From positions 174,020 through 238,019 of the forward strand of contig NZ_VWRN01000030.1 in assembly GCF_008632125.1 (NCBI RefSeq): a stretch of DNA of 64,000 bases, written 5' to 3'. Source of the DNA: Cupriavidus cauae (GTDB taxonomy: Bacteria; Pseudomonadota; Gammaproteobacteria; Burkholderiales; Burkholderiaceae). Numbering within the stretch: the first letter of the stretch is position 1; each line of letters opens with the position of its first letter. The translations under genes and the position numbers were made by a program. A model generated the notes under the pieces. It saw only the letters and a program-made list of their open reading frames with translations. It did no database searches and was not told the origin of the DNA. Shown here in pieces: positions 27,251-40,447 of this stretch.

Positions 27251-27454
27251 TCAGGCGGGTACGTCGGGCTCGAGCTGCAGCTGCAGCAGCGTGATGGCGT
27301 CCTTCAGCTTCAGCCGGCGCTTCTTGAGCCGGCGCAATTGCAGTTCATCGTGGCCGGCCTCGCCGGACAGCCGGTCGATCAGATAGTCCAGATCGCGGTG
27401 CTCGATCTGCAATTCGATGATCTGGCGTTCGAGGGTGTTCAGATCGCGGTCCAT
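27251..27454 (-). CDS. DUF465 / YdcH-like small protein
   Basis: A 67-residue charged helical protein (ERQIIELQIEHRDLDYLIDRL ... LQLRRLKKRRLKLKDAI) typical of the YdcH/DUF465 family, a coiled-coil-like small protein of unknown role. GGGAGG precedes the ATG at 27454. An upstream in-frame ATG at 27490 exists but would add a Gly-rich piece lacking in the family. It is 79 bp upstream of the helicase gene and 35 bp downstream of the coiled-coil protein gene, so the three may form one transcript. Confidence 0.8.
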   Translation of the reverse strand: MDRDLNTLERQIIELQIEHRDLDYLIDRLSGEAGHDELQLRRLKKRRLKLKDAITLLQLQLEPDVPA

Positions 27455-27489
27455 CGTCCATTGGCCTCCCCCACCGGCGACGTCCATCA

Positions 27490-28245
27490 TCAGAAGCCGA
27501 ACGGCCGCGGCGACTCGCCGCTGCTCTGCTTTTCCCTCGCCTTGGCGCGGCGCTCCTCGACCTCGCGCTGGCGCTGGATCGCCTGCTGCTGCTTGGCCTC
27601 GTACGCCTTGACGTTCTCGGCGCGCTGGCGGGCCTGCTCGGCACCGCGCTCGCGGGCCTCGCGCATCCGCGCGTCGTAGTCGGCCTGCTTCTGCTGGTAC
27701 TCGGCGGCATTGGCGGCGCGCTGCGGCGCCTCGGCCTGGCGCTGCGCGTCGCGCAGCTTCTGCTCCTGCTGCTTGCGTTCGAACTCGGCGCGATTGGCCT
27801 GTTCGTCGGCCGCGCGCTGCGGCTGGCTGGCCTCGTACTCGGCCTGGCGCAGCGCCTGTTCACGATCGCGTTTGGCGGCCTTGAAGGCACGCTCGGCCTC
27901 GCCGATCTCGAGCTCGCGTTCGCGCAGCACGGCCAGCTCGGTGCGCTGGGTTTCCTTGGCGCGCTCGATGCAGTTGGTGACGAAGAACTTGTCGTAGCAG
28001 GCGCGCTCGGCGGTCGCGAAGCGGTAGTTGGTCCAGGCGCGCGAGTCGGCCACGGCCTTGCGCTCGGCGTCGAAGTCGCGCGGCGCTTGCAGTTCGCCCG
28101 AGGCGGAGGCAGAGGTGGAGGCCGGCGTGGAGCCGGCGGCCGGGGCCGAAGCCGGGCCCTGCGCCAGCGCGGCGGGCAGCGGCACGGCCAGGCACGCCAG
28201 GGCCAGGGTCCGCGCCAATATCGGCGCCAGCGTCCGCGCCGACAT
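27490..28245 (-). CDS. Exported coiled-coil protein of unknown function
   Basis: A protein of about 251 residues. With the ATG at 28245 it has a clean 29-residue signal peptide ending ALAQ, a Ser/Ala/Pro linker, and a region with two Cys ([19 protein letters not shown]) that may form a disulfide. A long Glu/Arg/Gln/Ala-rich segment (about residues 110-240) is predicted to be a continuous helix or coiled coil. Longer starts at 28275 and 28341 would spoil the signal peptide. I know similar unnamed proteins from Burkholderiaceae but no function. Possibly an envelope spacer or a structural periplasmic protein. Confidence 0.72.
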   Translation of the reverse strand: MSARTLAPILARTLALACLAVPLPAALAQGPASAPAAGSTPASTSASASGELQAPRDFDAERKAVADSRAWTNYRFATAERACYDKFFVTNCIERAKETQRTELAVLRERELEIGEAERAFKAAKRDREQALRQAEYEASQPQRAADEQANRAEFERKQQEQKLRDAQRQAEAPQRAANAAEYQQKQADYDARMREARERGAEQARQRAENVKAYEAKQQQAIQRQREVEERRAKAREKQSSGESPRPFGF

Positions 28246-28492
28246 CGAGACCTTGGGCAGCCTGCCGTCAGGCATCGTTGCCGCGCGATCGGCGGCCGGA
28301 AAACATGCCGGCAGAGCGGCCCGTTGTGGCTTGAGGTTCATGGGCGGATTCTACCATCGGGGCATACCGCCGCGCCCGCGCGCGGCCTGCCCGGCAGGGC
28401 GATTCAGAATCGATCCCCGTGCGTACCGCATGCCGGATGACGCGCCGTTCGCTTGTGGCAAAATGCCCCGCTTTCGACTGAGTGTTTTTCCG

Positions 28493-30847
<2,355 letters not shown>

Positions 30848-30950
30848 GCAGATACGGGCGGCCCTGGTGCCGCCCGAGGGCCCGCGCGCCTGCGCGGCCC
30901 ACGCCTGCGCCCGCGCGGCGGCCCCGCTGCGACCACGGACCAAACAAAAG

Positions 30951-30986
30951 AGCCTGCAAGCGGCAGCGCCGCATGCAGGCTTTTTG
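30951..30986. terminator. Terminator between tex and kup
   Basis: An 8-bp outer stem (AGCCTGCA and complement) with an inner CGGC/GCCG extension is followed by five T on the plus strand and preceded by A residues. It could serve tex and, less well, the convergent kup gene. Confidence 0.8.
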
Positions 30987-31025
30987 CTGATCCGATCGGC
31001 GGCCTCCGTGGGCGCGCCGCCGCGG

Positions 31026-32924
31026 TCAGATCTCGACCTTGGTACCCAGCTCCACCACCCGGTTGGCCGGAATGCGGAAGAAGTCCGAAGGCTTGGCGCC
31101 GTTCTGATGCATCCACGCGAACAGCGTCTCGCGCCACATCGGCATGCCGGGCAGGCGCGACGGGATCACCGACTCGCGCGCGATGAAGAACGAGGTCTCC
31201 ATCAGCTCGAACTCCATGTCGAGCTTGCGCTTGGACAGGTCGAGCACCTTGTGCACGTCGGGGGTTTCCTTGAAGCCGTACTCGGACTTCAGGATGAAGA
31301 CGCCGCCGCCGAGGTCCTTGCAACTGAGCCGGTGATCGTCGTCGACATAGGGAATGTCGCGTGTGACGAAGCTCAGGAACACCACGCGCTCATGCAGCAC
31401 GCGGTTGTGCTTCAGGTTGTGCAGCAGCGAGACCGGCACGAATTCGGTGTTGCCGGTCAGGAAGACCGCGGTGCCCTCGACGCGGTGCGGCGGATGGGCC
31501 AGCAGGCCGGCCATGAAGGGCTCGAGCGGAATGCCCTCCTCCAGGCTGCGCGCGCGTAGCAGCTTGCGGCCGCCGTACCACGTCATCAGCAGGAAGAAGG
31601 CGGCGCTGCCCAGCAGCAGCGGGAACCAGCCGCCCTCCGCGATCTTCAGCAGATTGGCCGACAGGAACGACAGGTCGATCACCAGGAAGGCGGCGCCCGC
31701 CGCTCCCACCACCGCCGGCGGCCATTTCCACACGTGGCGCATCACGACGATCGACAGCAGCGTGGTGATCACCATCGTCGTGGTCACGGCGATGCCGTAG
31801 GCGGCGGCCAGGTTCTCCGACTTCTTGAAGGCCAGCACCACCAGCACGACGGCCACCAGCAGCACCCAGTTGATCACCGGAAGATAGATCTGGCCGATCT
31901 CGGCTTCCGAGGTGTAGCGGATGCGCATGCGCGGAATGAAGCCGAGCTGGATCGCCTGGCTGGTCAGCGAAAACGCACCCGAAATCACCGCCTGCGAGGC
32001 AATGACCGCGGCGCAGGTGGCCAGCAGCACCATCGGGATCAGCAGCAGGTCGGGCACCATCAGGTAGAACGGATTGCGCACCGCGCTGGGGTCGCCCAGC
32101 AGCATCGCGCCCTGGCCGAAGTAGTTCAGCATCAGGCAGGGCATCACGATGGCGAACCAGCCCCGGCGGATCGGCGCGGGACCGAAATGGCCCATGTCGA
32201 TGTACAGCGCCTCGGCGCCGGTCAGCACCAGGAACACCGCGCCGAGCACGATGAACGCCTGCAGCGAATGTTCGATCAGGAAGCGCACGCCGTACAGCGG
32301 ATTGATCGCGGACAGAATGGCGGGCGACTCGATCAGGTGGTAGATGCCCAGCCCGCCGAGCGACAGGAACCACACCATCATGATCGGACCGAACAGCTTG
32401 CCCACCGACGAGGTGCCGCGCCGCTGCAGCAGGAACAGCACCAGCAGGATCGCCAGGGTGATCGGAATGACGTAGTGCGACAGCGCGGGCGTCGCGATCT
32501 CGATGCCTTCCACGGCGGAGAGCACCGAGATGGCCGGCGTGATCACCGCATCGCCGTAGAACATGCAGGCGCCGAAGATGCCCAGCATCATCAGCACCTT
32601 GGCCCGCCGCGTGCGCGGTGCGGCGCTGCGCAGCGCCAGCGCCATCAGCGCGAGCACGCCGCCCTCGCCGTCGTTGTCCGCGCGCATCACGAACACGACG
32701 TACTTGATGGAGACCACCAGGATCATCGCCCAGAACAGCAGCGAGATCACGCCCATCACCGCTTCGGGACTGAACGGAATGCCATGCTCGGCGCTGAAGC
32801 ACTCCTTCAATGCATAGAGGGGACTGGTGCCGATATCGCCGAAGACGACACCGATCGCCGCGAGTACCAGCATGCGCATGCTGGGCGTCTCGACGAAATA
32901 ATGGCTCGTGGTGGGTTGTGTCAT
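31026..32924 (-). CDS. kup: Low-affinity potassium uptake protein Kup
   Basis: A K+:H+ symporter of the KUP/HAK/KT family in the inner membrane. The 632-residue protein starts with [18 protein letters not shown], the signature of the first membrane segment, and has about twelve hydrophobic segments up to residue 450. A C-terminal cytoplasmic domain of about 180 residues ends [11 protein letters not shown]. Landmarks include [18 protein letters not shown] and the [19 protein letters not shown] loop. No upstream riboswitch is visible in the 406-bp gap to livF. Confidence 0.93.
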   Translation of the reverse strand: MTQPTTSHYFVETPSMRMLVLAAIGVVFGDIGTSPLYALKECFSAEHGIPFSPEAVMGVISLLFWAMILVVSIKYVVFVMRADNDGEGGVLALMALALRSAAPRTRRAKVLMMLGIFGACMFYGDAVITPAISVLSAVEGIEIATPALSHYVIPITLAILLVLFLLQRRGTSSVGKLFGPIMMVWFLSLGGLGIYHLIESPAILSAINPLYGVRFLIEHSLQAFIVLGAVFLVLTGAEALYIDMGHFGPAPIRRGWFAIVMPCLMLNYFGQGAMLLGDPSAVRNPFYLMVPDLLLIPMVLLATCAAVIASQAVISGAFSLTSQAIQLGFIPRMRIRYTSEAEIGQIYLPVINWVLLVAVVLVVLAFKKSENLAAAYGIAVTTTMVITTLLSIVVMRHVWKWPPAVVGAAGAAFLVIDLSFLSANLLKIAEGGWFPLLLGSAAFFLLMTWYGGRKLLRARSLEEGIPLEPFMAGLLAHPPHRVEGTAVFLTGNTEFVPVSLLHNLKHNRVLHERVVFLSFVTRDIPYVDDDHRLSCKDLGGGVFILKSEYGFKETPDVHKVLDLSKRKLDMEFELMETSFFIARESVIPSRLPGMPMWRETLFAWMHQNGAKPSDFFRIPANRVVELGTKVEI

Positions 32925-33330
32925 GGATTCGGAGCGGGAGGCGCACTATGCCGCGGCCGGCCGCATCGTTCGAGGATTTTTTTGCAATGCACAATCGGGC
33001 GCCATTCTAGTGGAAACGGGCCGGCAGCGTCATCAGGAATCTTTTTGAGACCGTGTCGGGCGCGCCGCGGGTGGCGCGTGAAGACGTTGGCTGGCCGGCG
33101 TTCGCCCTACCCAGGAACGCAAGGATGCGAGCGAAGCGGCGCTCGGTCAAGCCCGAGGTGTGGCGTGCCCGCCATAGAAAAACGGCGCGACCCGCGGTAT
33201 TCGCGCCGTTTGGTGTCCGCCCTGTCCGCCATGCCTGACTGTCCGCCTTGTCGGCCCTGCCCATGTCTGCCATGTATTCCTTCTTCGCCGCGCCAGATAC
33301 GGCCGCGGGTGCAGACGACCATCGCGGTGG
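32925..33330. other. kup-livF intergenic region
   Basis: A 406-bp gap. It holds the kup promoter region next to 32925-33000, where AT content is higher (a T-run at 32978). The livF terminator is at 33175-33211, and a CCGCCNTGTCCGCC-like low-complexity stretch is at 33220-33260. No credible gene is present; the short open frames show no start site or family. Confidence 0.6.
33175..33211 (-). terminator. Rho-independent terminator of the liv-like operon
   Basis: On the minus strand a perfect 11-bp stem (AAACGGCGCGA/TCGCGCCGTTT, 33180-33190 with 33201-33211) with a 10-nt loop is followed by five T, 120 bp after the livF stop. Confidence 0.88.
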
Positions 33331-34041
33331 TCAGACGCCGAGATACCGTTCGAGCAGGCCGGGCGTGGCCGCCAGCTCGGCCGCGGGGCCGCTGGCCGCG
33401 ACCAGGCCCTTCTCCAGCACCACCACGCGGTCGGCCTGTGCCAGCACGGCGCGATAGTTGCGGTCGACCACCACGGTGGAGATGCCGGTGCCGCGCACGG
33501 CGGCGATCACGTCCCAGATCTCGCGCACGATCTTCGGGGCCAGCCCTTCCGTCGCCTCGTCCAGGATCAGGCAGTCGGGGTTGGTCATCAGCGCGCGGCC
33601 GATCGACAGCATCTGCTGCTCGCCCCCGGACAGCTGCTGGCCGCCGTGGTCCAGCCGCTCCCTGAGCCGCGGGAACAGGTCGAGCACCCTCGTCTCGTCC
33701 CAGTCATTGCGGCCGTTGCAGCCCTTGCGCGCCGCCATCAGCAGGTTTTCGCGCACCGACAGGTTGGGGAAGATGCCGCGGCCTTCGGGCACGTAGGCCA
33801 CGCCCAGGCGCGCGACATCGTATGGCCGCGCGCGCGACACGTCGCGGCCAGCGACCACGATGGTGCCGGCGCGCTGCGTCACGTGGCCGAGCAGCGTCCG
33901 CAGCAGCGTGCTCTTGCCCATGCCGTTGCGCCCCAGCAGGCCGACGGTCTCCCCCGCGTCGACGCGAAAGTCGACACCGCGCAGCACATGGCTGGTGCCA
34001 TACCAGGCCTGCACGCCGGTGGCTTCGATCATCGGCTTCAC
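33331..34041 (-). CDS. livF: Branched-chain/aromatic acid ABC transporter ATPase LivF
   Basis: An ATP-binding subunit of a HAAT-family importer. The 236-residue protein has Walker A GRNGMGKST, signature LSGGEQQM, Walker B CLILDEATEGL and a His-position replaced by Asn in VVVDRNYRAV. The ATPase H-loop normally has His here (VEQNxxxAL in LivF, so Asn is normal for the family). GTG at 34041 overlaps the livG stop (GTGA) and has AAGGAG eight bases upstream, so it is preferred over ATG at 34032. Last gene of the operon. Confidence 0.9.
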   Translation of the reverse strand: MKPMIEATGVQAWYGTSHVLRGVDFRVDAGETVGLLGRNGMGKSTLLRTLLGHVTQRAGTIVVAGRDVSRARPYDVARLGVAYVPEGRGIFPNLSVRENLLMAARKGCNGRNDWDETRVLDLFPRLRERLDHGGQQLSGGEQQMLSIGRALMTNPDCLILDEATEGLAPKIVREIWDVIAAVRGTGISTVVVDRNYRAVLAQADRVVVLEKGLVAASGPAAELAATPGLLERYLGV

Positions 34042-34895
34042 GCTGCGCACTCCTTGCGCGTGCCGGCGGCCGCGCCGGCGCCTGCGCCATGGGGATTGGC
34101 GTCGTCCGCGACATCGGCAAGCTCGCCGGCGCCCTCGTCGTCGCCCAGGTAGGCCTGCTGGACCTCGCGATTGGCCCGGATCGCGGCCGGTTCGCCCGAG
34201 GCGATCACCACGCCGTTGACCATCACGGTGATGCGGTCGGCGACCGCGAACACCGCGTCCATATCGTGCTCGACCAGCAGGATCGCGTGACCCTCGCGCA
34301 GGTCGCGCAGCAGCGCCAGCATGCGCGCCGATTCCTCGGCGCCCATGCCGGCCAGCGGCTCGTCGAGCAGCAGCGCCACCGGCTGCGTAGCGAGGCACAT
34401 CGCGACCTCGAGCTGGCGCTTCTGGCCGTGCGACAGGGCCATGGCTGGCAGCGCCGCGCAATCCGCGAGACCGGCTCGTTCCATCGCCTCGTCGCCGAGC
34501 GCGCGCGCGGTGCGGCAGGACTGCGCGCTTTCCCACAGCCGCCAGGCACGCTGCGCGCGCGATTGCGCCGCGAGGCGGCAGTTCTCGCGCACGCTCAGTG
34601 GTGCGAACACGTTGTTGCGCTGATAGCTGCGTCCCACGCCGGCGCAGGCGAGCCGCGGCTGCGGCCAGCCGGTGACGTCGTTGCCGTGCAGGAACAGCTG
34701 GCCCGCGCTGGGCGCGAGCTCGCCCGACAGCAGATTGATCAGCGTCGACTTGCCGGCGCCGTTGGTGCCGATCACGGCGTGGATCTGATGCAGGTCCAAC
34801 GCCAGATCGACGCCGGACACCGCGGTCAGGCCGCCGAAGCGGCGCGTCAGTCCGGCCGCGCGCAGCACCGGTTCGTTGCCATGGCGCGCGTTCAT
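34038..34895 (-). CDS. livG: Branched-chain/aromatic acid ABC transporter ATPase LivG
   Basis: The second ATPase of the importer, 285 residues. Walker A is GTNGAGKST, the signature is LSHGQKRQLEVAM (His in place of the usual Gly), and Walker B is ALLLDEPLAGM followed by VEHDMDAVF. The start overlaps the livM stop by 4 bp (ATGA at 34892-34895) and the stop overlaps livF, so translation is coupled. A C-terminal tail of about 30 Ala/Gly/Asp-rich residues extends beyond the usual LivG end. In context with bclA it most likely energises benzoate or related aromatic-acid uptake. Confidence 0.9.
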   Translation of the reverse strand: MNARHGNEPVLRAAGLTRRFGGLTAVSGVDLALDLHQIHAVIGTNGAGKSTLINLLSGELAPSAGQLFLHGNDVTGWPQPRLACAGVGRSYQRNNVFAPLSVRENCRLAAQSRAQRAWRLWESAQSCRTARALGDEAMERAGLADCAALPAMALSHGQKRQLEVAMCLATQPVALLLDEPLAGMGAEESARMLALLRDLREGHAILLVEHDMDAVFAVADRITVMVNGVVIASGEPAAIRANREVQQAYLGDDEGAGELADVADDANPHGAGAGAAAGTRKECAA

Positions 34896-36001
34896 CGCCG
34901 CTCTCCCCGCATGTCGCTCACTTTGCCGCCCGCCTTGCCTTCGGCCCTGCCTCCGGCTCCGCGGCCCACGCCGCCACCCAGCCGGCGCCGCAACAGCGCG
35001 GCCAATCCGACCAGTCCGCCCGGCAGCAGCGCCACCGCGGCGATGATGAAGCCGCCCATCAGCAGCTGCCAGTGCTTGGTCAGCGTGCTGAACCATTCGG
35101 CCAGCAGCACGAAGGAAAACGCGCCGATCACCGCGCCCGCCAGGCTGCCGACGCCGCCCAGGATCACCATCAGCATCGCGTTGCCCGACTGGTGCCACGA
35201 CGCGATCTCCGGATTGACGAAGCCGAACTGGATCGCATACAGATAGCCCGCCAGCCCGGCGAACGCACCGCCGGCGACGAAGGCGCCAAGCTGGTAGCGG
35301 TAGGTGGCGAAGCCGGCCGCGCGCATGCGCTGCTCGTTGTGGCGGATGCCGATCAGCGCGTGGCCGAAGCGCGAGCGCAGCACCATCGCCAGCGCCGCCA
35401 CGGTGAAGATCAGCGCGCCCAGCACCAGCCAGTAGAAATGCACGGGATCGTCGATGCCGAGCGGACGCGCGCCGAACACGCCGAACTCGGGCCGGAAATA
35501 GATATAGGTGCCATCGCTGCCGCCCGCGATCTTGGTGTCGTGGAAGATGAAGTACACCATCTGCGCGAAGGCCAGCGTGACCATGATGAAGTAGATGCCG
35601 CGCGTGCGCAGCACCAGCATGCCGACCAGCAGCGCCAGTACCGACGCCGCCGCGACCGCCGCCACCAGCAGCCACCAGCCATTGCCCGGCTCGGACTGCG
35701 GCGCCAGCATCGCGGTCGCATAGGCCGCGGTGGCGAAGTACGCCGCGTGGCCCAGGCTGACCAGCCCCGTATAGCCGATCAGCAGCTGCAGCGACAGCGC
35801 GAAGATCGCCATGATCATGACCTTGCTGAGCAGGTCGATGTAGAACTTGTTGCCCTCGCCGCCCAGCGCGAGCGGCAGCGCCGCCAGCACCGCGAAGGCG
35901 ATCGCCCACGCCAGCGTGGTCCAGCGCAGGTTGGCGCGCCGCTGCAGGTCGAAGGCCGCGCCGATGTCGGCGCCGAGATCGGTCGGAGGTGTCGATGCCA
36001 T
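34892..36001 (-). CDS. livM: Branched-chain/aromatic acid ABC transporter permease LivM
   Basis: A membrane subunit of the importer, 369 residues with about ten hydrophobic segments. It carries the family motifs LIGYTGLVSLGHAAYFATAAY and GHALIGIRHNEQRMRAAGF and the GGVGSLAGAVIGA loop. The tail after the last helix is Arg/Gly-rich. It starts 4 bp after the livH stop and overlaps livG, as expected in a tight operon. Confidence 0.92.
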   Translation of the reverse strand: MASTPPTDLGADIGAAFDLQRRANLRWTTLAWAIAFAVLAALPLALGGEGNKFYIDLLSKVMIMAIFALSLQLLIGYTGLVSLGHAAYFATAAYATAMLAPQSEPGNGWWLLVAAVAAASVLALLVGMLVLRTRGIYFIMVTLAFAQMVYFIFHDTKIAGGSDGTYIYFRPEFGVFGARPLGIDDPVHFYWLVLGALIFTVAALAMVLRSRFGHALIGIRHNEQRMRAAGFATYRYQLGAFVAGGAFAGLAGYLYAIQFGFVNPEIASWHQSGNAMLMVILGGVGSLAGAVIGAFSFVLLAEWFSTLTKHWQLLMGGFIIAAVALLPGGLVGLAALLRRRLGGGVGRGAGGRAEGKAGGKVSDMRGERR

Positions 36002-36005
36002 CGCG

Positions 36006-36872
36006 CTAGCCCGCCTTGAACAGGCCCTGGGGTTTCCAGAGCAGAATGATCGCCATCAGCAGATAGACCAGCACGCCCGCCGCCTCCTGCCAGAAGACCT
36101 TGCCGAAGGTATCGACGAAGCCGAGCAGCAGCGCGGCGACCATCGCTCCCTTGACCGAGCCGATGCCGCCGATCACCACCACCACGAAACAGACGATCAG
36201 CACCTGGCTGCCCATGCCGGGATAGACCGACGACACCGGCGCGGCGATCATGCCGGCCAGCACCGCCAGCGCGACGCCGAGCGCGAACACCAGCCGGTAC
36301 AGCCGGCCGATGTTGACGCCCAGCGACTGCACCATCTCGCGATTGCTGGCGCCCGCGCGGATCGTCATGCCCAGCCGCGTGCGGCGGATCACGTAGTACA
36401 TCGCCGCGGCCACCAGCAGGCACACCGCCGAGATGAACAGCCGGTAGACCGGATAGGTCATCTCGTTGCCGATCGGCAGCGCGCCGTCGAGCAGCGGGGG
36501 CACCGGCACGCCATGCACGTCGTCGCCGACCAGGATGCTGCGCATCTCCTCGAACACCAGGATCAGTCCATAGGTCATCAGCACCTGCTGCAGGTGGTCG
36601 CGTTCGTACAGATAGCTGAAGAACACCCACTCGAGCAGATAGCCGAACGCGACCGCCAGCACGATGCCCAGCGGCAGCGCGATGAACAGGCTGCCGGTCA
36701 TGCTGGCCAGCGTGAAGGCCAGATAGGCGCCCAGCATGTAGAAGCTGCCGTGGGCGAGATTGATCACGCCCATGATGCCGAAGATCAGCGTCAGGCCGCT
36801 GGCGACCAGGAACAGCAGCAGGCCGTACTGCACGCTGTTCAGGCACTGGATCAGGAAGGAGACGAGGTCCAT
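36006..36872 (-). CDS. livH: Branched-chain/aromatic acid ABC transporter permease LivH
   Basis: A membrane subunit of the importer, 288 residues with eight to nine hydrophobic segments. It shows FGIMGVINLAHGSFYMLGAY near the N-terminus, RAGASNREMVQSLGVNIGRLY and GGIGSVKGAMVAALLLG. It lies 114 bp after livK, separated by a GC hairpin, and 4 bp before livM. Confidence 0.92.
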   Translation of the reverse strand: MDLVSFLIQCLNSVQYGLLLFLVASGLTLIFGIMGVINLAHGSFYMLGAYLAFTLASMTGSLFIALPLGIVLAVAFGYLLEWVFFSYLYERDHLQQVLMTYGLILVFEEMRSILVGDDVHGVPVPPLLDGALPIGNEMTYPVYRLFISAVCLLVAAAMYYVIRRTRLGMTIRAGASNREMVQSLGVNIGRLYRLVFALGVALAVLAGMIAAPVSSVYPGMGSQVLIVCFVVVVIGGIGSVKGAMVAALLLGFVDTFGKVFWQEAAGVLVYLLMAIILLWKPQGLFKAG

Positions 36873-36895
36873 GCGAGGCGATCGGTCGTTGACGG

Positions 36896-36929
36896 GGCCG
36901 CGGCCGGCGCGAGCCGGTATGCCGCGGCC
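36896..36929 (-). promoter_or_regulatory. Hairpin in the livK-livH spacer
   Basis: A 9-bp perfect stem (GGCCGCGGC and complement) with a 16-nt loop and no T-run lies between the binding-protein gene and the permease genes. Such hairpins often stabilise the upstream message so that the binding protein is made in excess; this role is inferred. Confidence 0.45.
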
Positions 36930-36986
36930 GTTAAGGCATGCAGGAGCCAGGCGATCGAGTGGCCGACTGGCGCGGTCAGCCCCACA

Positions 36987-38180
36987 TTACAGGCGGCAGC
37001 CGCGCGCCGGATCGGCCAGCGCCTTCACCGCGATGCCGCTGACCTTGTTCTCGCGCCCCTCGACCTTGCGCAGATAGAAGTCCTGCACCGGATTGTGGGC
37101 GCGCGACAGCGTGAAGGTGCCGCGCGGGCTGTCGATGCGCGCCGCGGCGATCGCCTTGTAGACGTCCGCCTTGCGGCTCATGTCGCCCTTGACCGCGCTG
37201 GCGCCGGCGGCCAGCATCTGCGCGGCGTCGTAGCCCTGCACCGCATAGACATCGGGCTGCAGCTTGTAAGCCTTCGCATAATTGAGCCGGAACTGCTTGT
37301 CGCGCGGATTCTGCAGGCCGTCGGCGTAGTGCAGCGTGGTCTCCAGGCCTTGCGCGGCGGCGCCCTGCGCCTCGAGCGTGCCGTCGGTCAGGAAGCCCGA
37401 CGCATACAGCGGAATCTTGTCCTTCAGGCCCGCCGCGGCCCAGTCCTTGACGAACTTGACCGCGCCGCCGCCGGCGAAGAAGACGAACACGGCATCGGGC
37501 TTGAGCGAGGCGATCTCGGTGATCTGCGCCTGGAATTCGACGTTGGGGAACGGCAGGCTCAGTTCCTTGACGATCTTGCCGCCCTTGGCCTCGAACGCCT
37601 CCTTGAAGCCGCGCACCGACTGCTCGCCGGCCGCGTACTTCCACGTCAGCGTGACGACCCGCTTCATGCCGCGTTCGGCCACCACCTGGCCCATCGCATA
37701 GCCGGGCTGCCAGTTCGAGAACGAGGAGCGGAAGATGTTGGGCCCGCACAGCGGACCGGTGGCCTCGTCGGCCCCGGCGTTCGGGATGATCAGCAGCGTG
37801 TTGCTTTCCTTGGCGACCTTGACGATGCCCATCTGCACGCCCGAGTGCACGGTGCCGACCACCACGTCGACCTGGTCGCGCTTGACCAACTTGTTGGCGT
37901 TCTCGGGCGCCTTGGCCGGATCCGATTCATCGTCGACCTTGAAGTACTCGACCTCGCGCCCGCCCAGCCGGCCGCCCTGCTCCTGCACGTACATGCGGAA
38001 GCCGTTCTCGATCGCCGTGCCGAGCGCCGCGTAGGTGCCGGTGTAGGGCAGCATGAAGCCGACCTTGATCTTGCCGGCCGCCGCGGATGGCGCGGGCTGC
38101 CCCGTGGCGGCGCCCGCCAGCGTCAGCGCGGCGACGGCAACACAGGCCGGCGCCAGGCGGCGCGAGATGAAGCGATGCAT
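36987..38180 (-). CDS. livK: Periplasmic substrate-binding protein LivK-like
   Basis: A periplasmic ligand-binding protein of the branched-chain amino acid/aromatic acid family (type I fold). The 397-residue protein starts with a signal peptide (to about residue 27, AATGQP). The mature domain begins KIKVGFMLPYTGTYAALG and includes VDVVVGTVHSGVQMG and SVRGFKEAFEAKGGKIV. AGGAGGAGAC lies directly upstream of the ATG at 38180. It is the first gene of the operon. Next to benzoate-CoA ligase, benzoate or a hydroxybenzoate is the likely ligand rather than leucine, but the sequence alone cannot prove this. Confidence 0.9.
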   Translation of the reverse strand: MHRFISRRLAPACVAVAALTLAGAATGQPAPSAAAGKIKVGFMLPYTGTYAALGTAIENGFRMYVQEQGGRLGGREVEYFKVDDESDPAKAPENANKLVKRDQVDVVVGTVHSGVQMGIVKVAKESNTLLIIPNAGADEATGPLCGPNIFRSSFSNWQPGYAMGQVVAERGMKRVVTLTWKYAAGEQSVRGFKEAFEAKGGKIVKELSLPFPNVEFQAQITEIASLKPDAVFVFFAGGGAVKFVKDWAAAGLKDKIPLYASGFLTDGTLEAQGAAAQGLETTLHYADGLQNPRDKQFRLNYAKAYKLQPDVYAVQGYDAAQMLAAGASAVKGDMSRKADVYKAIAAARIDSPRGTFTLSRAHNPVQDFYLRKVEGRENKVSGIAVKALADPARGCRL

Positions 38181-38524
38181 GGATGTCTCCTCCTGGTGGT
38201 TCAGCGGGTCGCTCGCGCGACGGTGCGACGGCGTCCGTTCCATTGCGCCATGCCTGCCCGCCGAGACCGCGTGGTTGCTTGCGAAGTTGCATGCGGCGCG
38301 GCCTGCGGTCGGGCGTGGCATCGCGGCGGTGCGGCGCCAATTATTTTAGGTTTGAAGTTTTCGCCGTTATAAACCCCGCCATGGATGGCGTCAATGCAGT
38401 GGAACCCGGCGCCGCGGCCACAAAGGCTGGCGGGCCCCCGGGGCTATCGAAGCGACCGGGCCGACCGGCTCGCGCCCGAGTGTAATGACGCGCGGGCCGC
38501 GGGGATATCGCGGCTTACCCTGTC
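38181..38524. other. bclA-livK intergenic region
   Basis: A 344-bp gap between two minus-strand genes. An AT-rich patch at 38338-38375 (containing TTATTTTAGG and GTTATAAAC on the plus strand) is the likeliest place for the livK promoter. The remainder is GC-rich, with no recognised element or gene. Confidence 0.5.
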
Positions 38525-40198
<1,674 letters not shown>

Positions 40199-40290
40199 GT
40201 CTCACTCCTTGGGCGGCCCGAAGGCGGCCTCTTGTCGGCCGTTGGTGCACGCCCCGGCGGCAATTTGCGGCGGCACCTTATCGTTGTTGA

Positions 40291-40334
40291 TGCATTTTAT
40301 TGCACATCGACTAAGATGCAAGCTCAGGAATGCA
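40291..40334. promoter_or_regulatory. Four TGCA motifs, candidate BoxR operator
   Basis: TGCA occurs at 40291, 40301, 40317 and 40331, in an AT-rich strip upstream of bclA and boxR. Operators of the related BzdR/BoxR regulators contain repeated TGCA sequences, as I remember the literature. The position, 93-136 bp before the bclA start, suits repression of bclA. Confidence 0.5.
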
Positions 40335-40390
40335 CTATATGGCAGCGAAAAAGGCTTGGGGTGAACCCGGGGTATGCCGCCCATGTGCCC

Positions 40391-40396
40391 TATAAT
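40391..40396 (+). promoter_or_regulatory. Likely -10 box for boxR
   Basis: A perfect TATAAT lies 52 bp before the boxR ATG. No convincing -35 hexamer is placed 16-18 bp upstream. Confidence 0.45.
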
Positions 40397-40447
40397 GCCG
40401 CACCCAGCGCCAGTCGCTGCTTCCCTCCTTCCCAACCCTTGCCCGCC